50,063 bases of DNA from Roseiarcus fermentans. Lineage in GTDB: Bacteria; Pseudomonadota; Alphaproteobacteria; Rhizobiales; Beijerinckiaceae. Below the pieces are notes generated by a model. The model ran no database searches. It saw nothing but the letters and a program-made list of their open reading frames with translations, and had not been told where the DNA came from. Positions 14,398 through 22,538 of the stretch are shown here, piece by piece. Made by a program: the position numbers and the translations under genes. The stretch's first letter is position 1. Each line of letters begins with the position of its first letter. The stretch is from assembly GCF_003315135.1 (NCBI RefSeq), contig NZ_QNRK01000048.1, positions 1-50,063 on the forward strand, in the 5' to 3' direction.

Positions 14398-17376
14398 TCA
14401 GGCGCGCAAAAGCGCATGTTCCGGCGGCGTCCAGGTCTCGAACTGGACGAGGCAGGCGTTGGAGCCCATGCCGTCGGTATTGCGGGTTTGCGGGCGGTCG
14501 GGGGTCAGGATGTTGACGCAACCGCCGAAGTCGACCAGCCCGTAGCGCGGGTCGTGCTGGAAGTCGGACTCGGCGCTCGACTCGTAGGTCTTGCAGACGC
14601 CGCGCATGGTGAGCGGGCTGACGTCGGCCGCGCACACGACCGAGCCGCGGTCGTTGAAGACGCGGATCAGGTCGTTGTGGGCGATCCCGCGCGCCTTCGC
14701 GTCCTCGTCGTTGATCCGCATCACCCAGTAGAGGCGGCCGCCGACGTTCACCCGGTGGTCCTTGATGTCGTTGATCGTGGAGTCCTTGCCGTCGCCGTAG
14801 GTGTGGAAGCTGTAGCGCGAGTGGGTCGAGATCATCTGGACGGGGAACTTCTTGACCAGAGCTTCGGTGCGCGGCCCCTCCCAGGAGGGCACGTAGCGGT
14901 TGAGCGGATTGCGTTCCGGATCGACCGCGTCGAAGCGCTTGAGCGAATTCGGGATGAACTCGATCTTGCCCGACTGGGTCGACAGCCCCTTGAGGAAGTC
15001 GCCGGACCATTGCGAGGGCATCGGGATCGGCTCGGGCGCGTCCTTGGGACGCCCTTCGGCGAACCAGCCGTAGTTGCGCGGCGTCCGGATCGCCTCGGGC
15101 TCCGGCGGCACGACGTAATAGCCCTTCTTGACGAAATCGGCCCACTTCACCCGCTTCGAGGCGTCCGAGGCCATGAACAGGCGCCGCGCCCAGTCGAGAT
15201 CCGAGCACCCTTCGGTGAACATCGCCCCCGTTCCCATGCGGTTGAGAATGCCGGTGAAGATGTCGTAGTCCGATTTCGATTCGCCTAGCGGCTCGATGCA
15301 TTTGTGTTGCATCATCACCATGCGGTGATTGAGGCCGTGGGTGTTGTGGTGGATGTAGCCGCCCGAATTGGCCACTTCCGAGATGTCCCAGCGCTCGAAC
15401 GAGGTGCAGGCGGGCAGGATCACGTCGGCGAAATGCGCGTCGCCCTCCATCCAGATCGCCTGGTTGACGACCATGTCGATCGACTCGTGCCGGAACATGT
15501 CGATGTAGCGGCCCGACTTGGCGATCGTGCCGAAGGTCGAGGTTCCGTAGCGGTAGAGCATGTGGATCTTCGAATAGCCGGGCTTGGGATATTCGTAGGC
15601 CTGGAACTGCGCTTCGTTCGAGAAGCCGTCCCACGGATAGCCCCTTGCGTAGCCGTCGATGATTGCCTCGGGCAGACGCTGGCGCGGCACCATCTGCTGG
15701 ACGGGGTTCATGCTGAGGATGTGCGGCATGCGGCAGTAGGTGTGCGGCGCGGCCGCGGTCCACTGGAGTTCGCCCGAAATGCCGCCCTCCGCGTAGCCCG
15801 GGAACCAGAAGTACGGGTCGAGCGGCGTGCCGTACTGCAGGTTGCCGAAATTGACCCCCGGCTTGCCGAGGCCCTGCATCGCCATCATCATCACCAGATT
15901 GCGGGCGAACTGCGTGCCGGTGGCGTTGCGGCACGCGCCGCCGAAGCCGATGCCCGGTCCGCCGGCGCCGAGATAGACCTTGCGATTGCCCCACTTGCGC
16001 GCCAGCGCGCGCACCACGTGGGCGGGGATTCCGGTCTCGTCCGCCTGCCATTCCGGCGTCTTGGGCACGCCGTCCTCGACCCCGAGCACGTAGTCGCGCC
16101 ATTCCTCGAAGCCGGTCGTGCGGTTGGCGACGTAGTCCTTGTCGTACAGCCCCTCGTTGATCCAGACGTTCATGATCGCGAGCGAGAGCGCCGGATCGGT
16201 CCCGGGCCGGATCGGAATCCAGCGGCCGCCGAAGAGTTGCGCCGTCGGGTTGAAGTTCGGATCGATGTGGACCATCTCGATGCCGAGGTCCTTGGCCCAC
16301 AGGCGCCGTTTGGTGCCCTCGTAGCCGGCGGCGTAGCCGTTGGTCGATTCCGGGTCGCTCGACCAGAAGACGATCATCTCGGCTTCCTTCAGGCAGTCCT
16401 CGACCAGGCCGTACATGCCCGAGACGCCGACGCGCATCGAATTGCCGTAGTGATGGGTCGCGCCCCAGTACCAGCCTTCCCAGGAATCCGGGTTGTGATG
16501 GACGCGGGTGAAGCCGAGGAGATTGCCGAAGCGCAGCAGCGCCGACAGATAGTAGCCGACGTTGCCCCACTGGTGATGCGAGCCGTGCCAGATCGCCAGC
16601 GCGCCGGGCCCGTAGACCTGGCGCTGGCGCTTGATCTCGTTTCCGACCATGTCGAACGCCTCGTCCCAGCTGATGCGGACGTAGCCCGACTTGCCCCGGT
16701 TCTGCGGATTGCGCGCGCCGTTCGGATCGAAGTCGACGCGCTTCATCGGATAGAGGATGCGCTTGTCGGAATAGACCATCGACTTGAGGGTCTGCGCGTG
16801 CGGATTGATGCTGACGCGCCGATCGGGCGAGAACGTCTTGCCGCGGGCGCGGATGACGAAGCTCGGGGCGTCGCTCGGGTCGAGGTCGATCGGCGTAATG
16901 CGCAGGATCTTGCCGTCCTTCACATAGACGAAGGTCGGCCCGCCGTTGCCGTTCTGCGTGTAACGGGTCGATCCGTCCGGCATCTTCGCGCCGTACTCGA
17001 GCTTGGCGCTCGCGGTCAGGTTCATCAGTTGTGCGAACCAGACCGCGAGATGGTCCGGACCGATCAGCAGCACGCGAAAATTCTTCATCGCGTGAATGAT
17101 CTCGGCCTGGTCGGCGTTCGGGTTGAGGAAGGCGAGCGCGGTGTCGACGTCGAGGATGTCGACGATCACGTCCGGCTTCGCGTGCAGCCCGGCCTTGCTC
17201 TTTACGCCATCGATCGAGATGTCGTACCAGCGGCCGAGCGAACCGTCGCGCAGCTTCACCTGCACCACGGCGCGCGTCTTGCCGATATGCTTTCGTACCG
17301 CGCCATACTTCTTGATGGAGCTACGCAGGACCTGCGAGACCATGAAGAGAATGAACTTGAGCTTGAGCAGGTCCAT
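14398..17376 (-). CDS. Transhydroxylase-type molybdoenzyme, large (Mo-bisMGD) subunit with N-terminal SCP2-like domain
   Basis: A 992-residue DMSO-reductase-family protein. Residues from about 124 onward align with the 875-residue Pelobacter transhydroxylase at a nearly constant offset of 123: H267, Y275, D297, S298 (the molybdenum ligand) and W299 fall exactly on its remembered active-site residues His144, Tyr152, Asp174, Ser175 and Trp176, and Y528 on Tyr404. The family moves a hydroxyl group between polyhydroxylated benzenes without O2. Residues 1-120 are an extra domain that looks SCP2-like (GRWYDISIDG ... FRVLLIGPDHLAVW). There is no N-terminal Fe-S cysteine motif and no Tat signal, so it is cytoplasmic. 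Substrate is uncertain: pyrogallol, resorcinol or another phenol. Confidence 0.86.
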   Translation of the reverse strand: MDLLKLKFILFMVSQVLRSSIKKYGAVRKHIGKTRAVVQVKLRDGSLGRWYDISIDGVKSKAGLHAKPDVIVDILDVDTALAFLNPNADQAEIIHAMKNFRVLLIGPDHLAVWFAQLMNLTASAKLEYGAKMPDGSTRYTQNGNGGPTFVYVKDGKILRITPIDLDPSDAPSFVIRARGKTFSPDRRVSINPHAQTLKSMVYSDKRILYPMKRVDFDPNGARNPQNRGKSGYVRISWDEAFDMVGNEIKRQRQVYGPGALAIWHGSHHQWGNVGYYLSALLRFGNLLGFTRVHHNPDSWEGWYWGATHHYGNSMRVGVSGMYGLVEDCLKEAEMIVFWSSDPESTNGYAAGYEGTKRRLWAKDLGIEMVHIDPNFNPTAQLFGGRWIPIRPGTDPALSLAIMNVWINEGLYDKDYVANRTTGFEEWRDYVLGVEDGVPKTPEWQADETGIPAHVVRALARKWGNRKVYLGAGGPGIGFGGACRNATGTQFARNLVMMMAMQGLGKPGVNFGNLQYGTPLDPYFWFPGYAEGGISGELQWTAAAPHTYCRMPHILSMNPVQQMVPRQRLPEAIIDGYARGYPWDGFSNEAQFQAYEYPKPGYSKIHMLYRYGTSTFGTIAKSGRYIDMFRHESIDMVVNQAIWMEGDAHFADVILPACTSFERWDISEVANSGGYIHHNTHGLNHRMVMMQHKCIEPLGESKSDYDIFTGILNRMGTGAMFTEGCSDLDWARRLFMASDASKRVKWADFVKKGYYVVPPEPEAIRTPRNYGWFAEGRPKDAPEPIPMPSQWSGDFLKGLSTQSGKIEFIPNSLKRFDAVDPERNPLNRYVPSWEGPRTEALVKKFPVQMISTHSRYSFHTYGDGKDSTINDIKDHRVNVGGRLYWVMRINDEDAKARGIAHNDLIRVFNDRGSVVCAADVSPLTMRGVCKTYESSAESDFQHDPRYGLVDFGGCVNILTPDRPQTRNTDGMGSNACLVQFETWTPPEHALLRA

Positions 17377-17428
17377 CCGTTTCGCTCCCCGCGATTGTTA
17401 TCGTCTTCGAAGGTCTTTGCCTTGTCGC

Positions 17429-18265
17429 TTAGACGACGGTCTGCCGTTGCGAGCCGAGGATCCCGCCGTCGAGTTCGATCACGTCGCCGCGCTTCAGGAA
17501 CTGCGGCGGCTTCATGCCGGCCCCCACGCCCTCCGGCGTCCCGGTGACGACCACGTCGCCCGGCAACAGCGTCATGAACTGGCTGAGGTGCGACAGGATC
17601 TCGGCCACGGTGAAGATCATGTCGTTCGTACCGCTCTTCTGCCGCACGGCGCCGTTGACCGAGAGGGTCAGCGGGATCGCCTGCGGATCGGGGATCTCGT
17701 CCGCAGTCACCAGCCAGGGACCGAGCGGCCCGAACGTGTCGAAGCTCTTGCCCTTGACCCACTGGCCGCTGCGATTGGCCTGCCACTCGCGCTCGGAGAC
17801 GTCGTTGGCGAGGCAATAGCCGGCGATGTGCCCGAGGGCGGCCTCGCGGCCGACACTCTGCGCCTTGGTCCCGACGACGAAGGCGAGTTCGACCTCCCAA
17901 TCCATCTTCTCGGATCCCTGCGGCCAGCGAAGGTCGTCATTGGGGCCGTGAATGCAGGTGATCGCCTTGTTGAAAACGACCGGGTCGTTGGGGATCTGCA
18001 TGCCGGCTTCGGCGGCGTGCTTGCGATAGTTCAGGCCGATGGCGATGAACTGACGAATTCCAGCGACGGGCGCGCCGAGCCGCGCGCCGTCGGACACGAC
18101 GGGCAGTTTCTCGAGGTCGATCGCCGCGAGCGCGCCGAGCTTGTCGGGGGACAGCCATTCGGGCGTGATGTCGGGGACGAGGAGCGACAGGTCGCGCCTG
18201 ACGCCGTTTCTGTCGAGCGCTCCGGCCCGCTCCGAGCCAACCGCGCCGTGTCGGAAAAGCCGCAT
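17429..18265 (-). CDS. Fumarylacetoacetate hydrolase-family enzyme
   Basis: A 278-residue FAH-fold protein. The metal ligands E124 and E126 (in DWEVELAFVVGTK) and D155 (in ANDVSERE) are visible, with a conserved GLNYRKHAAE segment (77-86) and the C-terminal GTPEGVGAGMKPP loop. Such enzymes hydrolyse, hydrate or decarboxylate the keto products of meta-cleavage. It is the first gene of the minus-strand operon; ATG 18265 has a GGGGAGG site. The operon promoter must lie in the AT-rich region shared with the divergent regulator gene. Exact reaction cannot be assigned; hydratase, decarboxylase and acylpyruvase activities occur in the family. Confidence 0.85.
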   Translation of the reverse strand: MRLFRHGAVGSERAGALDRNGVRRDLSLLVPDITPEWLSPDKLGALAAIDLEKLPVVSDGARLGAPVAGIRQFIAIGLNYRKHAAEAGMQIPNDPVVFNKAITCIHGPNDDLRWPQGSEKMDWEVELAFVVGTKAQSVGREAALGHIAGYCLANDVSEREWQANRSGQWVKGKSFDTFGPLGPWLVTADEIPDPQAIPLTLSVNGAVRQKSGTNDMIFTVAEILSHLSQFMTLLPGDVVVTGTPEGVGAGMKPPQFLKRGDVIELDGGILGSQRQTVV

Positions 18266-18547
18266 CGTTTCCTCCCCTTCGTCATGGCCGCAGCCGATGT
18301 CGGACTTGAATGTATTTCCTCGATAGCACGAGATTTGGCGATTGAAAATATATTTTTTTCCACATAAGATATTTTGTGAGACGCCGCGGGCGGATTGAAC
18401 GCTTGCGCCAGCTCGCGTCGCCGTCATATCCGACGGCAGCGATCGGCCGGGGAGCGGCTCGAGCGGGCGGGCGGGACGCCTCCGCCCCAGGCGCGGGCGG
18501 GACCTGTCCGCGCGCCGCGACGCGAACGGGGCCGGAGGGCGGAGGGC
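18266..18547. promoter_or_regulatory. Divergent promoter/operator region of the catabolic operon and its GntR regulator
   Basis: This 282-bp gap between two divergent genes contains the only markedly AT-rich stretch of the window (about 18305-18377). In it an inverted repeat AAAATAT (18345-18351) and ATATTTT (18369-18375) is separated by 17 bp, and the segment from 18344 to 18360 is itself a rough palindrome of A and T runs. These are good candidates for the regulator's operator overlapping both promoters. I cannot define exact -10/-35 boxes. GGAGGG at 18534-18539 serves as ribosome binding site of the regulator gene. Confidence 0.6.
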
Positions 18548-19243
18548 ATGAGCAGCAAGACCCAATCGGACCGCATGTTCGATGCGCTTCGCGCCGACAT
18601 TCTGGCCTGCCGCATTCTTCCCGGCAGCAAGCTCAGGATCAACGACATCGCCGCGACGTCGGAGGTGAGTCTCGGCGCCGTGCGCGAGGCGCTGTCGAGG
18701 CTCGGCGCGGAGGATCTCGTGATCGCCGAGTCGCAGAAGGGCTATCGTGTCGCCCCCCTGTCGGTCGAGGATCTGCAGGACCTCACCGAGGCGCGCGTGG
18801 AGATCGAGGGCGCCGCCCTGGCGCGGTCGATCGCGCGCGGCGATCTCGACTGGGAAACCAATCTCGTCGCCGCATGGCATCGGCTCTCGAGAATTTCGGA
18901 GCGCGAGGAGGACGACCGCGGCCTGCCGACGGATCAATGGGCGCTCGCGCACGGGGCGTTCCACGAGGCGCTGGTCAAGGCTTGCGGCTCGGCGAAGCTC
19001 CTGCAGATCCGCTCGCAGCTCTATCAGCAGACCGAGCGCTATCGCCGGTATTCCGGCGTGGTCGACCGCGACCGCGACGTGGCCGGCGAGCACAGGCGGA
19101 TCTTCGACGCGGCCATCGCGCGCGACGGCGCCGAGGCGGCGAAGGCGATCAGCGAGCACCTGCGCGCCACCGCCGCAATCATCACCGGTTCGTTCGGACG
19201 CCCGGACGCCGCGGACGATGACAAGCGGCGCAGGGCCGTTTGA
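18548..19243 (+). CDS. GntR-family (FadR/FCD subfamily) transcriptional regulator
   Basis: A 231-residue regulator with an N-terminal winged helix-turn-helix (about 5-70; INDIAATSEVSLGAVREALSRL is the recognition region) and an all-helical FCD effector domain whose putative metal-binding histidines appear in AHGAFHEAL and in the late EHRRIFDA and SEHLRA segments. ATG 18548 was chosen because GGAGGG stands eight bases upstream; the reading frame is open further upstream but reads as arginine-rich noise. It is divergent from the aromatic operon, which it presumably represses until a pathway intermediate binds. Whether it also controls the plus-strand acyl-CoA operon is unknown. Confidence 0.87.
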   Translation: MSSKTQSDRMFDALRADILACRILPGSKLRINDIAATSEVSLGAVREALSRLGAEDLVIAESQKGYRVAPLSVEDLQDLTEARVEIEGAALARSIARGDLDWETNLVAAWHRLSRISEREEDDRGLPTDQWALAHGAFHEALVKACGSAKLLQIRSQLYQQTERYRRYSGVVDRDRDVAGEHRRIFDAAIARDGAEAAKAISEHLRATAAIITGSFGRPDAADDDKRRRAV

Positions 19244-19394
19244 GGGGTGCGACTCCGCTCCCCCGGGCCCTCCCGGTCGCGAGGGCGCCCGTGCGCATGA
19301 TCGGATTCGTCGGGCGCAGCGGGTGATCGCCGAAGGCTGTGGTCCGCACGGGACCTGACGCCCCGCGGACGGGGCCGGACGCGCCCGGCCGGCT

Positions 19395-19646
19395 CTAGCC
19401 CGATCGGCGCAGCGAAAACGTGTAGACGTCGCCGTCCCGCGACTGGCCCTCGAGCACGTCGCCGCGGGTGGCGACGAGGTGCGGGATGTCGATCACCGAG
19501 AGCGGGTCGGTGCAGCGGACGCGAAGCCGCGCGCCCGGGGCCATGCGCGACAGCGCCTTGCGCGTCCTCAGGGCCGGCAGCGGGCAATTGAGGCCGCGAA
19601 GATCGAGCACGACGACTCCGTCGTCGGTCGCGGTCGAGTCGGCCAT
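19395..19646 (-). CDS. TusA/SirA-like sulfur carrier protein
   Basis: A small protein of 83 residues with the TusA family signature LDLRGLNCPLPALRTRKAL; C21 in the CPxP motif would carry the persulfide sulfur. TusA-type carriers deliver sulfur for tRNA thiolation, molybdenum cofactor or sulfur oxidation. Here it stands alone, facing away from the acyl-CoA operon and without other sulfur genes, so the role is open. Delivery of sulfur to the several molybdenum enzymes of this region is a speculation. ATG 19646 begins the conserved part. Confidence 0.8.
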   Translation of the reverse strand: MADSTATDDGVVVLDLRGLNCPLPALRTRKALSRMAPGARLRVRCTDPLSVIDIPHLVATRGDVLEGQSRDGDVYTFSLRRSG

Positions 19647-19772
19647 GACGGTCTCAGCCTCGCTCCTGAAGGATCGCCGGGCGCCGGCGATTGCCAGCCG
19701 CGTCGACTGGAGGAGAGAGCGAGCCGTGTCAATCGGCCGGCCGAGGGGGCTGGGACGGCGGCGCTTTCCGAC

Positions 19773-19910
19773 GTCATCGCGAGGAGCGAAGCGACGTGGC
19801 GATCCAGGGGGACCGGGCCGATGACAGGGCCTGCCGCCAGCGCCGCGCTTCGACATCCGCCCGGGCGGCGCCTGGATCGCCGCGTCGCCCTTCGGGCGCC
19901 TCGCGCGGAT
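19773..19910. repeat. Dispersed inverted repeat (GTCATYGCGAGGAGCGAAG family)
   Basis: The left arm begins GTCATCGCGAGGAGCGAAG and ends GGCGATCCAGGG (19773-19809); a partly complementary right arm CCTGGATCGCCGCGTCGCCC lies around 19871-19890. The 58 bp at 19841-19898 recur in opposite orientation at 30755-30811 with only a handful of differences. These are intergenic mobile or REP-like palindromes, common in alphaproteobacteria; they carry no gene. Confidence 0.65.
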
Positions 19911-19935
19911 GGCGAAGGGCCCGGCCCGGTTGCGG

Positions 19936-19993
19936 GGCGCGCTCGTCGAGCGCGCCGGCGGGGTCTCCGACCAGGTCAGCGACCCCGCCCTAC
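19936..19993. repeat. Tandem double-hairpin repeat, copy A
   Basis: Two hairpins in a row: GGCGCGCTC-gtc-GAGCGCGCC followed by GGCGGGGTC ... GACCCCGCC and then CTACA. The same arrangement occurs at 25342-25384 and, in reversed order, at 29040-29079. Confidence 0.6.
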
Positions 19994-20127
19994 ACCGGCG
20001 CCCGCAAATCCGCTCCGGTCACCCGAACCTCGCGGCGCCCCGTTTGACTTCCCGCCGGTTCTCGTGGTCTGTTACCGATCATATGTGAACGATCCCGGGC
20101 AGCAGCGGGACGGGAGGGAGCGGCGGC

Positions 20128-21738
20128 ATGCCGGCGATCGCGTCGAACGTCATCGTCGAGAGCGAAGCGTTTCGCGCCAATCGCATCGCCCATCTCGAAC
20201 TGATCGCAGGGTTTCGCGACCTCGAGCGCAAGGTCCGCGCCGCATCCGGCCGCGCCGACGAAAAGTTCCGCTCCCGCGGGCAATTGCCGCCCCGGGAACG
20301 ACTGAACTGGCTTCTCGATCGCGAGTCCGCCTTTCTCGAATTGTCGACCCTGTGCGGCCTCGGCATGCACGAGGACGACGGCCGGGAGAATGTCTACGGC
20401 GGCGGCCTGATCGCCGGGATCGGCTTCGTCTCGGGCGTGCGCTGCCTCGTCGCCGCCAACGATTCCGGCATCAAGGGCGGCGCCGCCCACCCGATGGGGG
20501 TGGAGAAGGCGATCCGGGCGCAGGAGATCGCGCTCCGGGAAAAGCTGCCCTACGTGCAACTGGTCGAGAGCGCCGGCGCCAATCTGCTGCTCCAGGCGGA
20601 GATGTTCGTGCGCGGCGGCGCGACCTTCGCCAACATGGCGCGGATGTCGGCGGCGGGAATCCCGGTGATCTCGATCGTCCACGGCTCCTCGACCGCGGGC
20701 GGCGCCTATCAGACCGGGCTCGCCGATTATGTCGTCATGGTGCGCGGCCGCTCGAAGGTTTTCCTCGCCGGCCCGCCGCTGCTCAAGGCCGCGACCGGCG
20801 AGATCGCCGCGGACGAGGCGCTCGGCGGCGCGGAGCTGCACAGCGTCACGACGGGCCTCGCCGAATATCTCGCCGAGGACGACGCCGACGCCCTGCGGAT
20901 CGGCCGGGAGATCCTCGCCCGCGTCGTCTGGAGCGCGCCGCCGCCCCGCCCGCGCAGCTCCCCGCCGCTCTACGACCCGGAGGAACTGCTCGGTGTCGTG
21001 CCGGTCGACTACCGCAAGCCCTACGACGTGCGCGAGGTGATCGCCCGGGTCGTCGACGGCTCGGAGTTTCTCGACTTCAAGCCCGGCCATGGCCCGGCGA
21101 CCGTTTGCGGCCATGCCGCGATCGAGGGCCGCGGAATCGGCCTCGTCGGCAACAACGGCCCGATCGATTCGGCCGGGGCCGGCAAGGCGGCGCAGTTCAT
21201 CCAGCTCTGCTGCCAGGCCGGCCTGCCGATCGTCTTCCTGCAGAACACCACCGGCTATCTCGTCGGCGTGGAAGCCGAAAGCTCGGGCATCGTCAAGCAC
21301 GGCTCGAAGATGATCCAGGCCGTCACCAACGCCAGCGTGCCCAAGCTCACGCTTCAGATCGGCGGTTCGTTCGGCGCCGGCCACTACGGAATGTGCGGCC
21401 GCAGTTTCGGGCCGCGCTTCGTGTTCTCGTGGCCGAACGCGCGCGTGGCGGTGATGGGCGGGGAACAGGCTGCGCGGGTCATGGCGATCGTGGCCGAGGA
21501 CTCGGCGAACGCGCGCGGGCAGCCGTTCGACGAGGCGAAGACCAAAGCGATGGGGGCGATGATCGTCGCCGGATACGACAAGCAGTCGACCGCGCTGTTC
21601 GCCACCGCCCGCCTCTGGGACGACGGCTTGATCGACCCGCGCGACAGCCGTTCGGTGCTCTCTTTCTGCCTCGACACCTGCGCGGAGAGCGACGCCCGCG
21701 CCTTGCGGCCGAACGCGTTCGGCGTGGCGAGGTTCTGA
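20128..21738 (+). CDS. Acyl-CoA carboxylase beta (carboxyltransferase) subunit
   Basis: A biotin-dependent carboxyltransferase subunit of 536 residues, the size of 3-methylcrotonyl-CoA (LiuB) and geranyl-CoA (AtuC) carboxylase beta chains. Family landmarks are RGQLPPRERLNWLLD near residue 50, the acyl-CoA oxyanion segments SAGANLLLQ and GSSTAGGAYQTGLAD, and the C-terminal half FLQNTTGYLVGVEAESSGIVKHGSKM with GGSFGAGHYGMCGR. It transfers CO2 from biotin to an acyl-CoA, probably a 3-methyl-branched enoyl-CoA. The alpha subunit is encoded two genes downstream, with an enoyl-CoA hydratase between, as in liu and atu operons. Propionyl-CoA carboxylase is less likely. Confidence 0.88.
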   Translation: MPAIASNVIVESEAFRANRIAHLELIAGFRDLERKVRAASGRADEKFRSRGQLPPRERLNWLLDRESAFLELSTLCGLGMHEDDGRENVYGGGLIAGIGFVSGVRCLVAANDSGIKGGAAHPMGVEKAIRAQEIALREKLPYVQLVESAGANLLLQAEMFVRGGATFANMARMSAAGIPVISIVHGSSTAGGAYQTGLADYVVMVRGRSKVFLAGPPLLKAATGEIAADEALGGAELHSVTTGLAEYLAEDDADALRIGREILARVVWSAPPPRPRSSPPLYDPEELLGVVPVDYRKPYDVREVIARVVDGSEFLDFKPGHGPATVCGHAAIEGRGIGLVGNNGPIDSAGAGKAAQFIQLCCQAGLPIVFLQNTTGYLVGVEAESSGIVKHGSKMIQAVTNASVPKLTLQIGGSFGAGHYGMCGRSFGPRFVFSWPNARVAVMGGEQAARVMAIVAEDSANARGQPFDEAKTKAMGAMIVAGYDKQSTALFATARLWDDGLIDPRDSRSVLSFCLDTCAESDARALRPNAFGVARF

Positions 21739-21740
21739 CC

Positions 21741-22538
21741 ATGACGCTCGTCCGCACACGGGCCGTCGGCCGAAGCCTGGTTCTGACCCTCGCCGACCCG
21801 CGCCGCCAGAACGCGCTGTCGGCCGAGATGGTCGCCGCGATCGAGCGCGCCCTCGACGCCGCGCCGAAGGATCTGGCGGCCCTGGCGGTCGAGGGCGAAG
21901 GCGGCGCCTTCAGCGCCGGCGCCGACCTGAAGGCGCTGTCGGCGGCGCTGACGACGCCTGCCGTCGCCGGAGAGGCCGATCCGCTGCAGGCGCTGAACGC
22001 CGCCGGTGGGCGCTTCTTCGCCCGCTTCGCGAGCCTGCCCTTCGTCACCATCGCGGTCGTCGACGGCGCGGCGGTCGGCGGCGGCATGGGCCTCGCCGCC
22101 GCCGCCGACATCGTGATCGTGACGCCGAGGGCCCGCTTTGCGTTGACCGAGACCAGCCTCGGCATCCCCCCGGCGCAGATCGCGCCCTACCTGGTCGCCC
22201 GCCTCGGCCAACAGGTCGCCCGGCGCCTCGCGCTCACCGGCGCGCGGCTCGACGGTCGCGAGGCCGCCGCCGTCGGCCTCGCTGATCTTTATTGCGACAG
22301 CGAGGCGGAGCGCGACGCGGCGCTCGGCGGCCTGCTCGCTTCCATCGCCCGCTGCGCCCCCGGCGCCAACGCCGAGACGAAGCGGCTTTTTCGCGCCTGC
22401 GCCGTGGAGCCGCGGGAAACCTATGTCGAGACGGCGGCGCTGAGTTTCGCGGCGGCGCTGCGTGGCGCGGAGGGGCGCGAGGGGCTCGCGGCCTTCGCCC
22501 AGAAACGCCCCCCCGCCTGGGCGAAGGGGTCGGCATGA
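21741..22538 (+). CDS. Enoyl-CoA hydratase/isomerase family protein
   Basis: A crotonase-fold protein of 265 residues. The oxyanion-hole segments GGAFSAGADLKAL (about 53-65) and GAAVGGGMGLAAAADIVI (about 110-127) are present, and a catalytic-type Glu lies in FALTETSLGIPPAQ. It starts 2 bp after the carboxylase beta stop and overlaps the alpha gene by 4 bp (ATGA), so the three products are made together. By position it is equivalent to methylglutaconyl-CoA hydratase (LiuC) or isohexenylglutaconyl-CoA hydratase (AtuE), which hydrate the carboxylated intermediate. Exact substrate not determinable. Confidence 0.85.
   Translation: MTLVRTRAVGRSLVLTLADPRRQNALSAEMVAAIERALDAAPKDLAALAVEGEGGAFSAGADLKALSAALTTPAVAGEADPLQALNAAGGRFFARFASLPFVTIAVVDGAAVGGGMGLAAAADIVIVTPRARFALTETSLGIPPAQIAPYLVARLGQQVARRLALTGARLDGREAAAVGLADLYCDSEAERDAALGGLLASIARCAPGANAETKRLFRACAVEPRETYVETAALSFAAALRGAEGREGLAAFAQKRPPAWAKGSA

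Larger units (their letters stand above)
19647..20127. other. Intergenic region of 481 bp with repeats
   Basis: No gene is recognisable here. The region holds copies of two small palindromic repeat families (listed separately at 19773-19910 and 19936-19993). GGGAGGGAG just before 20128 is the ribosome binding site of the carboxylase gene. The promoter of the acyl-CoA operon should be in this stretch but is not obvious. Confidence 0.55.

Noticed and set aside
18395-18547. N-terminally extended GntR regulator
   Set aside because: The added 51 residues are arginine/proline-rich without similarity, and a good ribosome binding site precedes ATG 18548.
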